Below are positions 43,151 through 51,008 of a stretch of 64,000 nt of DNA, piece after piece. Every line of letters starts with the position of its first letter. Position 1 is the stretch's first letter. The stretch spans positions 868,001 to 932,000 of the forward strand of contig NZ_CP060397.1 of the NCBI RefSeq assembly GCF_015840715.1. The letters are read 5' to 3'. The position numbers and the translations under genes are program-made. The notes beneath the pieces are model-generated. The model did no database searches. It was not told the origin of the DNA and saw only the letters and a program-made list of their open reading frames with translations. Source of the stretch: Synechococcus sp. CBW1004 (GTDB lineage: Bacteria; Cyanobacteriota; Cyanobacteriia; PCC-6307; Cyanobiaceae).

Positions 43151-44619
43151 ATGACCTGGGGCCGGCGGCCTCATTCATAGCAGCCGGTTTTAACCTGAAA
43201 TTTGACGTACAGCAGTTCGAACAGGAGGCCTGGCGCATTCTTGATGAAGTGGAGCACCAGCTCGGATGGATGTACGAGGTGCTTCACACAGACGGCAACA
43301 GCAGAGGTCGGTTGAACTATATGGTCTGGAGTGAGATATTTTCATGCTCTGAATGCTCTGGTGAAATTAACTTTGTAAGCGAAGCACTTGAATCCGAGAC
43401 TGGGAAGGCTCGGGACTCGTTTCCGTGCCCACATTGCGGCTTTCAACTTAACAAAGACAGGCTTGAGCGTTGTTTCGTCACCAAGCTTGATCCTGTCACG
43501 CAAGAGCCATGGAAGCGAATTGACCTTCGTCCAGTCTTTATAAACTATAGCATTGGCAGAATTTCCTATGAGCGCCCTGTTACCAAGGATGATCTGGATA
43601 TCTTGGCTCAAATCTACAAGTTGCCATACCCACACGAAGTGCCCAGCTTGATTTTTCCTGTTGAGAACATGTATCACGGCTCCCGAATAGAGCCAAAGGG
43701 ATTTAAGAGTGCGCACCATTTCTACTTTTCTCGAACAGCGCATGCGCTTGGAATGCTATGGCGACTAGCCAGCGAAGTCAGCGAAAAGAATGCCTCGCTA
43801 GCTCGCGCACTGAAATTCTGGCTGGATAGCCACTTTGTAAATCTTTCGATCGAGAATCGCTACAGACCCGGCGTATCGTATCCGTATAATCTCCTGTCAG
43901 GAGTCTACTATGTATCGTCAATGATATGCGAGGCTGACTACCTTAAAGCATACGCCAATAAGCTAAAGCGCATCTCTAGTGCTTTTTCTCAGTGTTCAGC
44001 TTTCTCGAGCAGCAATGCAGCGATTACCACCGGTGATTGTGCCAGCCTTTCGGTCCCTAATGAATCTATCGACTACATCTTTACGGACCCACCCTTTGGT
44101 GCTAACATCTTTTACGCAGATCTTAATCTTCTCGTGGAGTCATGGCATGGCGTGATTAGCGACTCTGCGAACGAAGCGATTGTTGATTCAGCCAAGAAGA
44201 AGGGGGTGAACGAATATCAGAATCTAATGCGCCACTGTTTTTCTGAGTACAGTCGGGTATTGAAGCCTGGCCGTTGGATGACTGTTGTCTTCAGCAATTC
44301 CAGCAACAGCATCTGGCGTGCTATCCAAGAGGCAATGGGTGCGTCAGGATTCGTCGTTGCCGATGTCCGAACCCTGGACAAACAGCAGGGCTCGTATCGA
44401 CAGGTGACCAGTACCGCAGTAAAGCAAGACTTGGTAATCTCGGCTTACAAGCCAACAAAGGAGTTGCAAAGACAATTTGATATCGGTGAATCCTCTGCAG
44501 AAAGCGCATGGGCGTTTGCGCGTGAACACCTTCACAATGCCCCTCGATTTGTAGGCAATGCAAATGTTATTGAAATCGTGGCCGAAAGAACACCCCAAAT
44601 GCTGCTAAGGAACCCCTGA
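43151..44619 (+). pseudogene. DNA methylase (zinc-ribbon, COG1743-like), piece 2
   Basis: It continues piece 1 with NDLGPAASFIAAGFN and has EECxG-type regions: GWMYEVLHTDG, a zinc-ribbon pair (SCSECSGEINF and FPCPHCGFQL) and a later target motif FTDPPFGANIFYADLN (DPPF, motif IV), then VLKPGRWMTVVFSNS. These are adenine- or cytosine-N4 DNA methylases found with phages or BREX-like islands. The final residues and stop (LRNP then TGA) come from the end of the following IS5 element, so the 3' end is also missing. Low GC, probably transferred. Confidence 0.8.
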
Positions 44620-45668
44620 AAAACCCGATAGAATCAGTACAGTTCCAATAATGAGACTGGCAGCGGATGGCGGCCCCCTCCAGTTGGGTTTCACGGACTA
44701 CGAGCAGACCTACGCCAAGAAGAAAACGCGCCGGCAGCGCTTCCTCGATGAGATGGAAGCCACAGTGCCCTGGGATCCTTTCCTGGCCTTGATTTCGCCT
44801 GTGTACCACAGGCCTTCTGCCAAGGGCGGGCGCCCACCGTTTCCGCTGGAGGTGATGCTGCGCATCCACCTGCTGCAGCAGTGGTTCACGCTTTCCGATC
44901 CCTTGATGGAGGAGATGCTGATCGAGACCCCCTGCTTCCGCCGCTTTGCTGGGATCGACATGGTTGAGGACCGGATCCCTGACGAGACGACGATCCTGAA
45001 CTTCCGCCACCTCCTGGAAGAGAATCGGATAGCAGAGCAGATCCTGGAGACGGTGAACCAGAGCCTGCGGGAGAAGGGCGTGATGCTTAAGGAGGGTACG
45101 ATCCTCGATGCCACAATCATCAACGCTCCCAGTTCAACCAAGAACAAGACGGGCGAGCGGGATCCTGAAATGCACTCGGTGGCCAAAGGCAACCAGTGGT
45201 TCTTTGGGATGCGGTGCCACATCGGTGTGGATGCAGCCTCGGGTCTGGTCCATTCCGTGGTGAGCACGGCTGCCAACGTCCATGAGCTGAACACGGCACC
45301 CGATCGCGGCCATGGCGAGGAACGCATGATCTACGGCGACTCTGGCCACATCGGCATCGAAAAGCGTGAGGCGTTCAAGGACTGCGAAGCAGAGATGCGC
45401 ATCGCCATGAAGCCCGGACAGCGCCGAGTTCTACCGGACACCCCAGAGGGAAGACTGCTGGATCTGATGGAGGCGGCGAAAGCACATGTCAGGGCAAAGG
45501 TGGAGCATCCATTTCGGATCATCAAGTGCCAGTTTGGATTTCGGAAGGTCTTCTACCGAGGCATCCGCAAGAACAACCTCAAGCTGACGATGCTGTTTGC
45601 CCTCGCCAATCTCTGGATGGTGCGCGAACGTTGTCCTTCTACAGCGTAAATGACAGAATAAGTGTGCC
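44609..45668 (+). mobile_element. IS5-family element (different from types A-C)
   Basis: The left end is GGAACCCCTGAAAAACCC at about 44609. The right end abuts the IS66 terminus near 45669. A sequence CGTTCAGGGGTC at 45673-45684 resembles an inverted IS5 end, so the exact right border is uncertain. The transposase is intact. No target duplication could be assigned. Confidence 0.75.
44651..45649 (+). CDS. IS5-family transposase
   Basis: 332 residues, full length. The N-terminal domain has FTDYEQTYAKKKTRRQRFLD and PPFPLEVMLRIHLLQQWFTL. DDE residues occur in GTILDATIINAPSSTKNKTG, IYGDSGHIGIEKR and RAKVEHPFRIIKCQFGFRKV, and the C-terminal NLWMVR is usual for the family. It should be active. Confidence 0.93.
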   Translation: MRLAADGGPLQLGFTDYEQTYAKKKTRRQRFLDEMEATVPWDPFLALISPVYHRPSAKGGRPPFPLEVMLRIHLLQQWFTLSDPLMEEMLIETPCFRRFAGIDMVEDRIPDETTILNFRHLLEENRIAEQILETVNQSLREKGVMLKEGTILDATIINAPSSTKNKTGERDPEMHSVAKGNQWFFGMRCHIGVDAASGLVHSVVSTAANVHELNTAPDRGHGEERMIYGDSGHIGIEKREAFKDCEAEMRIAMKPGQRRVLPDTPEGRLLDLMEAAKAHVRAKVEHPFRIIKCQFGFRKVFYRGIRKNNLKLTMLFALANLWMVRERCPSTA

Positions 45669-47381
45669 GTAAGCGTTCAGGGGTCGGGACACCCCAGTGC
45701 GTCAGTCAATCTCCGATCTCTCCTCTGAGAGGGGCCATCTGTTCCTTCCACGTGTGATCGCTGCCTCAGCGATCCGGCACCAGCGATGGCATCACGCCGC
45801 CGAGGCGATGGGCAATCCAGGCCTGCTCCAGGAATTGCCAGACATCGCGGCCCTGCTGCCGCAGGGTGGCGGTGACGGTGAGCAACCGGCTGCGGCAGAT
45901 GGCGCCGCCGGAGGACTGGACGCCATGGCTGATCTTGCGGTGAATCACCGATTGCCGCAGTGCCCGCTCGGCAGCGTTGTTGGTGGGCTCGATCCCTGGC
46001 GTTTGCAGAAAAGTCCAGAGCGCCTGCTTGCGCTGCAGCAACTGGCGACAGGTTCGCACCGTCTGGGCCCAGGGCGTTTGCTCGCCCCGCTCACAGCCCA
46101 GATCCACCACCCGCTGCAGCGTGGCCTCGAACGCCAAGCGGAGGGGGTGGCATCGATGCAGGAGCTGGGGCCGGTCGATCGCTCCGCTCTTCCACTGGTG
46201 CCAGTGAGCGAACAGATGCTGCTGCAGAGCCAGCATCTGGGCTCCGATCTCCCTGCTGGCGCCCTGGCGTTCAGCGATGGCCGCCAGATCCCGGATCAGG
46301 TGGGCCCAGCACAGCTGCCGCTGCTCCACGGGCAGGTGGTTGTAGGCCGAGAAGCGATCACTCACCACGATCCCTGCAAAGGTATGGCCCAGAAGCTCCA
46401 TTGCCGCTGCACTTGAGCGGCTCAGGCCCTGCAGGAACACCGTAACCAGTGGTGTGACCATGACCCACTGCCAGCCGCGCCTGCCAGCAGGATTACAACC
46501 GTCGGCGTTGCCGGTGGGGGCGCCGGTTTCATCCACGTAGGCCACCGGCTGCTGCCGGGCCACCTCCAGGGCTTCCTCCACCGCCTGCTGCAGGGCTGCG
46601 CTCAGACGTGCCCGGATGGTGGCGATAGCGCCGCGGCTGATTTCCACACCCAGCAGCTGATCCAGCAGCGCCTGGGTTCGGCCGAAACTCAGGGGAAAGG
46701 CGCTGCCCAGCAGTCCCACCAGGCCGCTCAGGCGTGGGCCGTAGCGGCTGGGCTCCACATCCGCCGGCAGCTCGGCGCAGGTGCTGGTGGAGCAGCAGGG
46801 GCAGACCAGACGGTGCAGACGGTGTTCGATCACCACCGGGCTGATCGGTGGAATCTCGATCACCTGATGGCGCAGCGGCTCCGCATCCTCCCCCTGTAGC
46901 AGGGTGCCGCAGCGGCGGCAGGCGTCCGGGTGGTGCTCGAGCACCTCATCCACACGCGCGATCGGCAGCAGCTCCGGCCCTGCTCCCGGGTGCCCCTGCT
47001 GACCACCCCGCTTGCGACCAGTGCCTTTGCAGCGGGTGGGCGGCTTAAAACCCGTGCCGTCACTGGAGGGCGGCTTGGAGGAGTTGCGGGAGTTGCGGCC
47101 GATCCGCTCGCGCAGGCTGGCCAGTTCCGTCGCCAGGTCGGTGAGCTGCGCTCGGAGCTGGTCGTTCTCCTGCTGTTGTCTCTGGAGCTGTGCAAGAACC
47201 TCAAGGAAGCCAGCCCTCACGCCCACCGGAGTGGAAGCCCAGTCCGCTTCTGAAATCCCGGCCGGAGGGGTGGTCATCGCAGGAAGTCTCTGCCTGAGAT
47301 GCAACCGGGATTCAAGCCGACGTCAAGGGTTCAGTCGTATCGATGTTCGCGATGAGCTGTCCCGCCCCCCTGAATGGGTAC
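45669..47381 (-). mobile_element. IS66-family element, copy 2, 1.71 kb
   Basis: The left end GTAAGCGTTCAGGGG and the right end, inverted GTACCCATTCAGGGG, are similar, and the GTA start is typical of IS66. Flanking octamers (AGTGTGCC, TGGGGAGG) differ, so one side was rearranged after insertion. It holds a single TnpC-like gene and no tnpA or tnpB. Confidence 0.85.
45766..47304 (-). CDS. IS66-family transposase (TnpC-like), intact
   Basis: 512 residues. N-terminal coiled coil and NSSKPPSSDG motif, zinc-finger-like CxxC pairs (CRRCGTLL, CPCCST), DDE core with YVDETGAPTGNADG, VVSDRFSAYNHL and the late NNAAERALRQSVIHRKIS. The C-terminal domain SGGAICRSRLLTVTATLRQQ is the standard IS66 end. It gives the reference sequence for the broken copy 1. 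Confidence 0.93.
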   Translation of the reverse strand: MHLRQRLPAMTTPPAGISEADWASTPVGVRAGFLEVLAQLQRQQQENDQLRAQLTDLATELASLRERIGRNSRNSSKPPSSDGTGFKPPTRCKGTGRKRGGQQGHPGAGPELLPIARVDEVLEHHPDACRRCGTLLQGEDAEPLRHQVIEIPPISPVVIEHRLHRLVCPCCSTSTCAELPADVEPSRYGPRLSGLVGLLGSAFPLSFGRTQALLDQLLGVEISRGAIATIRARLSAALQQAVEEALEVARQQPVAYVDETGAPTGNADGCNPAGRRGWQWVMVTPLVTVFLQGLSRSSAAAMELLGHTFAGIVVSDRFSAYNHLPVEQRQLCWAHLIRDLAAIAERQGASREIGAQMLALQQHLFAHWHQWKSGAIDRPQLLHRCHPLRLAFEATLQRVVDLGCERGEQTPWAQTVRTCRQLLQRKQALWTFLQTPGIEPTNNAAERALRQSVIHRKISHGVQSSGGAICRSRLLTVTATLRQQGRDVWQFLEQAWIAHRLGGVMPSLVPDR

Positions 47382-47443
47382 TGGGGAGGAGACCATTCAG
47401 CCCATTGGCCCACTGCTCTGCTGGCTTGTGCTGAATCCTGGCA

Positions 47444-49102
47444 GTGCGCATGCACCTGCTGGCAAGAGCCGGTGCCTCCCCACGCACCTGGGTCTCCGTG
47501 CCATCCAATCCGATCTCTGCTGCAGCGACTGATGATTTCCCCTGGGCAGCACGCCCCACCCTGACCGCCCTGCGGGACTCCCTCCAGATCACCGCCGACT
47601 GCTGGGCCCTGCTCGCCGCGCCCGACGGCAGCAGCCGCAAGGAGCAGTACCTGCCCAAGGGGGGAGCGCGAGCCCGAGACCGCCTATCGCAAGCGTCTTG
47701 ATGCCGCCCGCCCCTCCGGCTTCTTCCGTGACGCCATGCGCACCTATGCCGGCATGCTCAGCCGTGGCAGCTGGATCAGCCTTCCGTCCAGCCTGAGCTC
47801 GGTGCTCACCGATGTGGACGGCCGGGGCACGGACCTGGGCGTGTTCCTGGCTTCCGCTGATCTGTTGGTGCTGCGGGATGGAGCGGCCCTGGTGCTGGTG
47901 CTGCCGCCCGAGCACAGCTGGCCCAGCGAGGGCGACCGACAGGAGGCACTGCGACGTGGTGATCGACTGTCGCTGCCGCGGCTGCAGCTGGTGCCGCGGG
48001 CCAACTGCCTGAACTGGGAGCTGCCGGTGTCGTATGGCCTGCCGGGGCTGATCGTCTGGCGGGAGCCGGTGAACCAGGCCTCCTCCCCTGAGGCAGATAC
48101 CGCTGAAGCCCATGGGACAGCCGGGGCTGTGAAGCAGCAGATTCAGGCCCTGCTCGGCGATGCCGACGCTCCTGACCGCTGGCTCTACCGGAGCCTGGCG
48201 CTGCTCCACTCCGGGGATGCGGTAACGGGAATGCAGGTGGCCCACCATCCGGTATGCATCGACCCCCAGGCCAGTAGTGGCTGGCGGTTCGAGGAGCCTG
48301 TGGCCAGCACCTTCGAGGGGATCCACCGGCTGCCGGCCTGCTGGTACACCTCCGATTGCTCGGCCTTCGGGGATGGGGAGCTGCCGCACCTGGGTCTTGC
48401 GCACCAGTACCTCAATCACTTCCGCTGCAAGAGCGAGTACGAGGAACTGCTCTCCCGCACGGCCCTGCCGGTGGGCGTGCGGATGGGGATGGTGGACGCC
48501 ATGGGCAACAGCCAGCCGGGCCTGTGGTGCTGGGCCCGAACACCTGCATGGACCTCCCCGCCGATGCGTCCTTTGAGTTCGTGGAGATCCGGGCCCGCTC
48601 GCTGGCGGAGCACCGGGCCTGGCTGCAGATCCTCGACGACACCATGCGCCGTGATGCCCTGATCCGCTCCCAGAACCGCGGTGCCGCCCGGACTGAGATG
48701 GAGATCAGCCTGACCGCCAGCCAGAGCTATGCGCTGCTGCAGGCGATGGCGATCCAGAAGGCCTCGCTGGTCCCGCCCCTTCTCCAGCACTGGAGCGCCC
48801 TGACCGGCGAGCAACTCACGCCGGGTGCCGGCTTGCAGGTGACGGTGAGCCCGCTCACCCCGCCGATCCAGCCGCAGCCCCAGGTGAAGGAGTGGATCGA
48901 ACTCTTCGACAAGGGTGTGATCAGCCGGGAAGAGCTGCGCCACCAGCTGGCCCTGGCCACGGCGAATGCGATCAGCAGCCCGACCCTCGATGACAGCCCG
49001 GCGACCAGGGCGGGGGAGGGTGACGTTCCACCTGGTGCTGAGCCGGCAGCTGCTCAGCCGCCGATGGCTTCAACCACCTCTTCCAGGCCGAGGCCGCACT
49101 GA
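47444..49102 (+). pseudogene. Phage portal-like protein (DUF4055) with two compensating frameshifts
   Basis: Three consecutive frames give one DUF4055-like protein: TALRDSLQITADCWALLAAP (frame 1), then SGFFRDAMRTYAGMLSRGSW to LAHQYLNHFRCKSEYEELLS (frame 2), then GPNTCMDLPADASFEFVEIR and MEISLTASQSYALLQAMAIQ (frame 1 again). The shifts are in a six-G run at 47649-47654 (one G too many) and in CCGGGCC near 48519 (one G too few). The core would be about 500 residues. Portal-like proteins form the DNA entry ring of phage heads. The 5' end may be clipped by the IS66 element. Confidence 0.75.
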
Positions 49103-49299
49103 CTGGCCACGTCCTTGAGGATCTGCCGCAACGTGCCGACCCGCAGGGGCTTGTGGGCCGGGATGGTGAGGTGCTGCTGCTGATCCCCGCCCTGGCGGCT
49201 GAGGCGCATGTGACTGCCGCTCTTCCGGGTGACCACATACCCGTAGGCCGCCAGCCGCTTGGCCAGGTCCACGCCATTGAGGTCGCGAGGGATCTTCAC
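49054..49299 (-). CDS. hicA: HicA toxin
   Basis: 81 residues. KRLAAYGYVVTRKSGSHMRL contains the dsRBD-like GSH catalytic motif, followed by HLTIPAHKPLRVGTLRQILK. HicA is an mRNA interferase neutralised by HicB. Its ATG overlaps the HicB stop. Its 3' end overlaps the last part of the convergent phage portal-like gene. Confidence 0.92.
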   Translation of the reverse strand: MKIPRDLNGVDLAKRLAAYGYVVTRKSGSHMRLSRQGGDQQQHLTIPAHKPLRVGTLRQILKDVASQCGLGLEEVVEAIGG

Positions 49300-49502
49300 A
49301 GGGCCAGCAGTTCCTGGCGGACGTGGTGGAGCCTGATCAGGGGCGGGGCTGCTCCGTCTTCAAAGTGGCAGTGGACCGCATCGCGGATCTCACGGTGCAG
49401 CTCTTCCAGGCTGTCGGCCTCGGTGTGGATGGCGGCGCCTACTGCGCTGGCCCTATAGGAGCCGTCGTCGGCTTCCTCCACAACAAACAGGATCTCGTTC
49501 AT
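49296..49502 (-). CDS. hicB: HicB antitoxin
   Basis: 68 residues from the ATG at 49502. MNEILFVVEEADDGSYRASA, IHTEADSLEELHREIRDAVH and CHFEDGAAPPLIRLHHVR match the HicB beta-alpha fold. There is no extra C-terminal DNA-binding domain. The order hicB-hicA with a 4-base overlap is one common arrangement. Confidence 0.88.
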   Translation of the reverse strand: MNEILFVVEEADDGSYRASAVGAAIHTEADSLEELHREIRDAVHCHFEDGAAPPLIRLHHVRQELLAL

Positions 49503-49517
49503 GGCTCGGCCTTCTGG

Positions 49518-49874
49518 TTGAAGTCTGGCAGCGCTGCCAAGCCGCTGGCCTGGCTCGGCAACAGCAGTCGTGAGCAGGGACTCAACCCCACCCTCACCGG
49601 CCGGCCCTCGGATCCCCTGCCGGTGGGCAGCTGGCTGTTCATCCCCAAGCGCCGCGCCGCTGCCAATGCCGACACAAGCACCACCACACTCCCCTCGGGC
49701 TTCTACACGCCGGAAACCCTGGCGGCCTATCTGGGCGTCTCCACCTCGACGATCTACAGCTGGAACTCCAGCGGCTACGGGCCGCCCTTCGTGAAACTGG
49801 GCAACCTGGTCCGCTACACCTACGAGGACGTGGAGCTGTGGCTGGCCAGGCAGCTGGAGCTCTCGCGGGGGTGA
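49518..49874 (+). CDS. Helix-turn-helix (MerR/excisionase-like) protein
   Basis: The C-terminal 55 residues (GFYTPETLAAYLGVSTSTIY, SWNSSGYGPPFVKLGNLVRY, YEDVELWLARQ) form a clear HTH_17/Xis-like DNA-binding domain. The preceding 60 residues (LAWLGNSSREQGLNPTLTGR, GSWLFIPKRR) are unassigned. There is no ATG in this frame; TTG at 49518 is the best start, so the gene may be 5' truncated at the HicB border. Excisionases assist phage or island excision. Confidence 0.6.
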   Translation: MKSGSAAKPLAWLGNSSREQGLNPTLTGRPSDPLPVGSWLFIPKRRAAANADTSTTTLPSGFYTPETLAAYLGVSTSTIYSWNSSGYGPPFVKLGNLVRYTYEDVELWLARQLELSRG

Positions 49875-49968
49875 GATGGCCACGCAGCGGTGATGGCTGG
49901 GCTGACCGAACGCGATGGGACCGGTGGCTTCGGGCGGGAACCCGCTACGGCCAGACCGTTCACATGCC

Positions 49969-49985
49969 GTTACAGTGCTTGTAAC
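49969..49985. promoter_or_regulatory. Inverted repeat before the Hli operon, possible operator
   Basis: GTTACA and TGTAAC flank a 5-base centre, 14 bases before the Hli start. GTTACA is the half-site of HLR1 elements bound by RpaB at high-light genes, but HLR1 halves are direct repeats and these are inverted. Control by light stress is a guess. Confidence 0.35.
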
Positions 49986-49999
49986 AATCTGAAACGTGC

Positions 50000-50143
50000 A
50001 TGACCGATCCCGCTCCCCGCTTTGGCTTCGTCGCCTTCGCTGAAACCTGGAATGGCCGTCTGGCCATGCTCGGCTTCGTGATTGGCCTCGCCACCGAGCT
50101 GCTCACCGGGCAGAGCATCCTCCAGCAGATCGGCCTCGGTTGA
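50000..50143 (+). CDS. hli: High-light-inducible protein (Hli/SCP)
   Basis: 47 residues, one membrane helix with the chlorophyll-binding motif ETWNGRLAMLGFVIGLATEL (ExxNxRxAM). HLIPs bind chlorophyll and carotenoids in the thylakoid and protect photosystem assembly. The ATG overlaps no other gene. It is the first of five small genes in the same direction. Confidence 0.92.
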   Translation: MTDPAPRFGFVAFAETWNGRLAMLGFVIGLATELLTGQSILQQIGLG

Positions 50144-50148
50144 ACGCC

Positions 50149-50268
50149 ATGAGCACCGACTACTCCACCGCCATCGCCGCCGTCATCGGCCTGGTCGTCG
50201 TCCTCACCGCCATGACGGTCTTTGTTCTCCGTCGCCCCAGCGATCTCGCTCCCACCCCCAGACGATGA
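50149..50268 (+). CDS. Single-helix micro-protein next to Hli
   Basis: 39 residues. MSTDYSTAIAAVIGLVVVLT then AMTVFVLRRPSDLAP: one membrane helix (about 7-27) and a short basic tail. It starts 5 bases after the Hli stop and overlaps the next frame by 4 bases (ATGA). The context suggests a thylakoid or Hli-associated subunit. Family unknown. Confidence 0.65.
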   Translation: MSTDYSTAIAAVIGLVVVLTAMTVFVLRRPSDLAPTPRR

Positions 50269-50348
50269 ACACCGGCACCCTCGCTCTTCTGCTGATCGGT
50301 GCCTGGCTCACCGCTGCTCTGTTGCAGCCGCGCGGCGCTGCCGACTGA
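50265..50348 (+). CDS. 27-residue membrane micro-protein
   Basis: MNTGTLALLLIGAWLTAALL then QPRGAAD: one short membrane helix. The ATGA overlap with the previous stop is strong evidence for translation. No family known. It is similar in kind to photosystem or cytochrome small subunits, but the sequence does not match any I know. Confidence 0.55.
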   Translation: MNTGTLALLLIGAWLTAALLQPRGAAD

Positions 50349-50408
50349 GCACTGGCTTTCCGGCCTTCCGCTCCAGCTTCAGCTTCCATCCCCCATTCCA
50401 GAGATTCA

Positions 50409-50645
50409 ATGACCAATACCTCCGCCAACGACCAGTGGTTCCAGCACCGCGCCGAGCAGCTCATCCACATGGAGCAGCTCAAGCGGGTTGAGCGGTTCAA
50501 CGGTCGTGCCGCCATGCTCGGCATCGTGATCGGCATCCTCACCGAGGCGATCACCGGCTCCGGCATCGCCCATCAGATCGGCCTTGGTGCCCTGGTGGAC
50601 GGCTATGCCGCGTGCCGCACCCAGTTCCTGCCCTTCTGCTTCTGA
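50409..50645 (+). CDS. Second high-light-inducible-like protein
   Basis: 78 residues. A helical N-terminus (WFQHRAEQLIHMEQLKRV) is followed by ERFNGRAAMLGIVIGILTEA, which contains the ExxNxRxAM motif, and a C-terminal extension with two cysteines. It is longer than the first Hli and resembles HliC/HliD-type or Ycf17-like proteins. Probably part of the same transcript. Confidence 0.88.
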   Translation: MTNTSANDQWFQHRAEQLIHMEQLKRVERFNGRAAMLGIVIGILTEAITGSGIAHQIGLGALVDGYAACRTQFLPFCF

Positions 50646-50729
50646 GGCTCCGCCCCTCCGGGCACACCCATCAGCCCCTGGCCATGCCGGGGGCTTTTCC
50701 ATGATCAGCGCTCCTCACGTCACCACCCC

Positions 50730-50993
50730 ATGACCGGCAACCTCCAGGCAATCGGTTTCCTCTTCTCCTGGGTGCTCGGCTGGGGAATCGGTGGTTCCCT
50801 GATCGATGCGGGGCTGATCAACGCGGGCGTCTATTCGCTGGAAGGACCCCAGCTGGGCACGCTCGCGACCTTCGTGATCTGGAGCCTGATCTGGGGTGGC
50901 GGTGGGGTCTGGCTCTACTGGCGCTGGACCCACAAAGTCACCAAATGGGGGGGGGGGGATGCAAGGTCAAGTCGAGCTAGAAGATCGGCGTGA
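50730..50993 (+). CDS. Small two-helix membrane protein with a G10 tract at its 3' end
   Basis: 87 residues as read. There are two hydrophobic helices (about 8-30 and 44-63: SLIWGGGGVWLYWRW). After HKVTKW the coding sequence meets ten consecutive G (50947-50956), so the real C-terminus depends on the exact count. The present frame adds a basic tail. The family is not recognised. It may belong to the Hli cluster. Confidence 0.6.
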   Translation: MTGNLQAIGFLFSWVLGWGIGGSLIDAGLINAGVYSLEGPQLGTLATFVIWSLIWGGGGVWLYWRWTHKVTKWGGGDARSSRARRSA

Positions 50994-51008
50994 GCAACAG
51001 GGATATTC

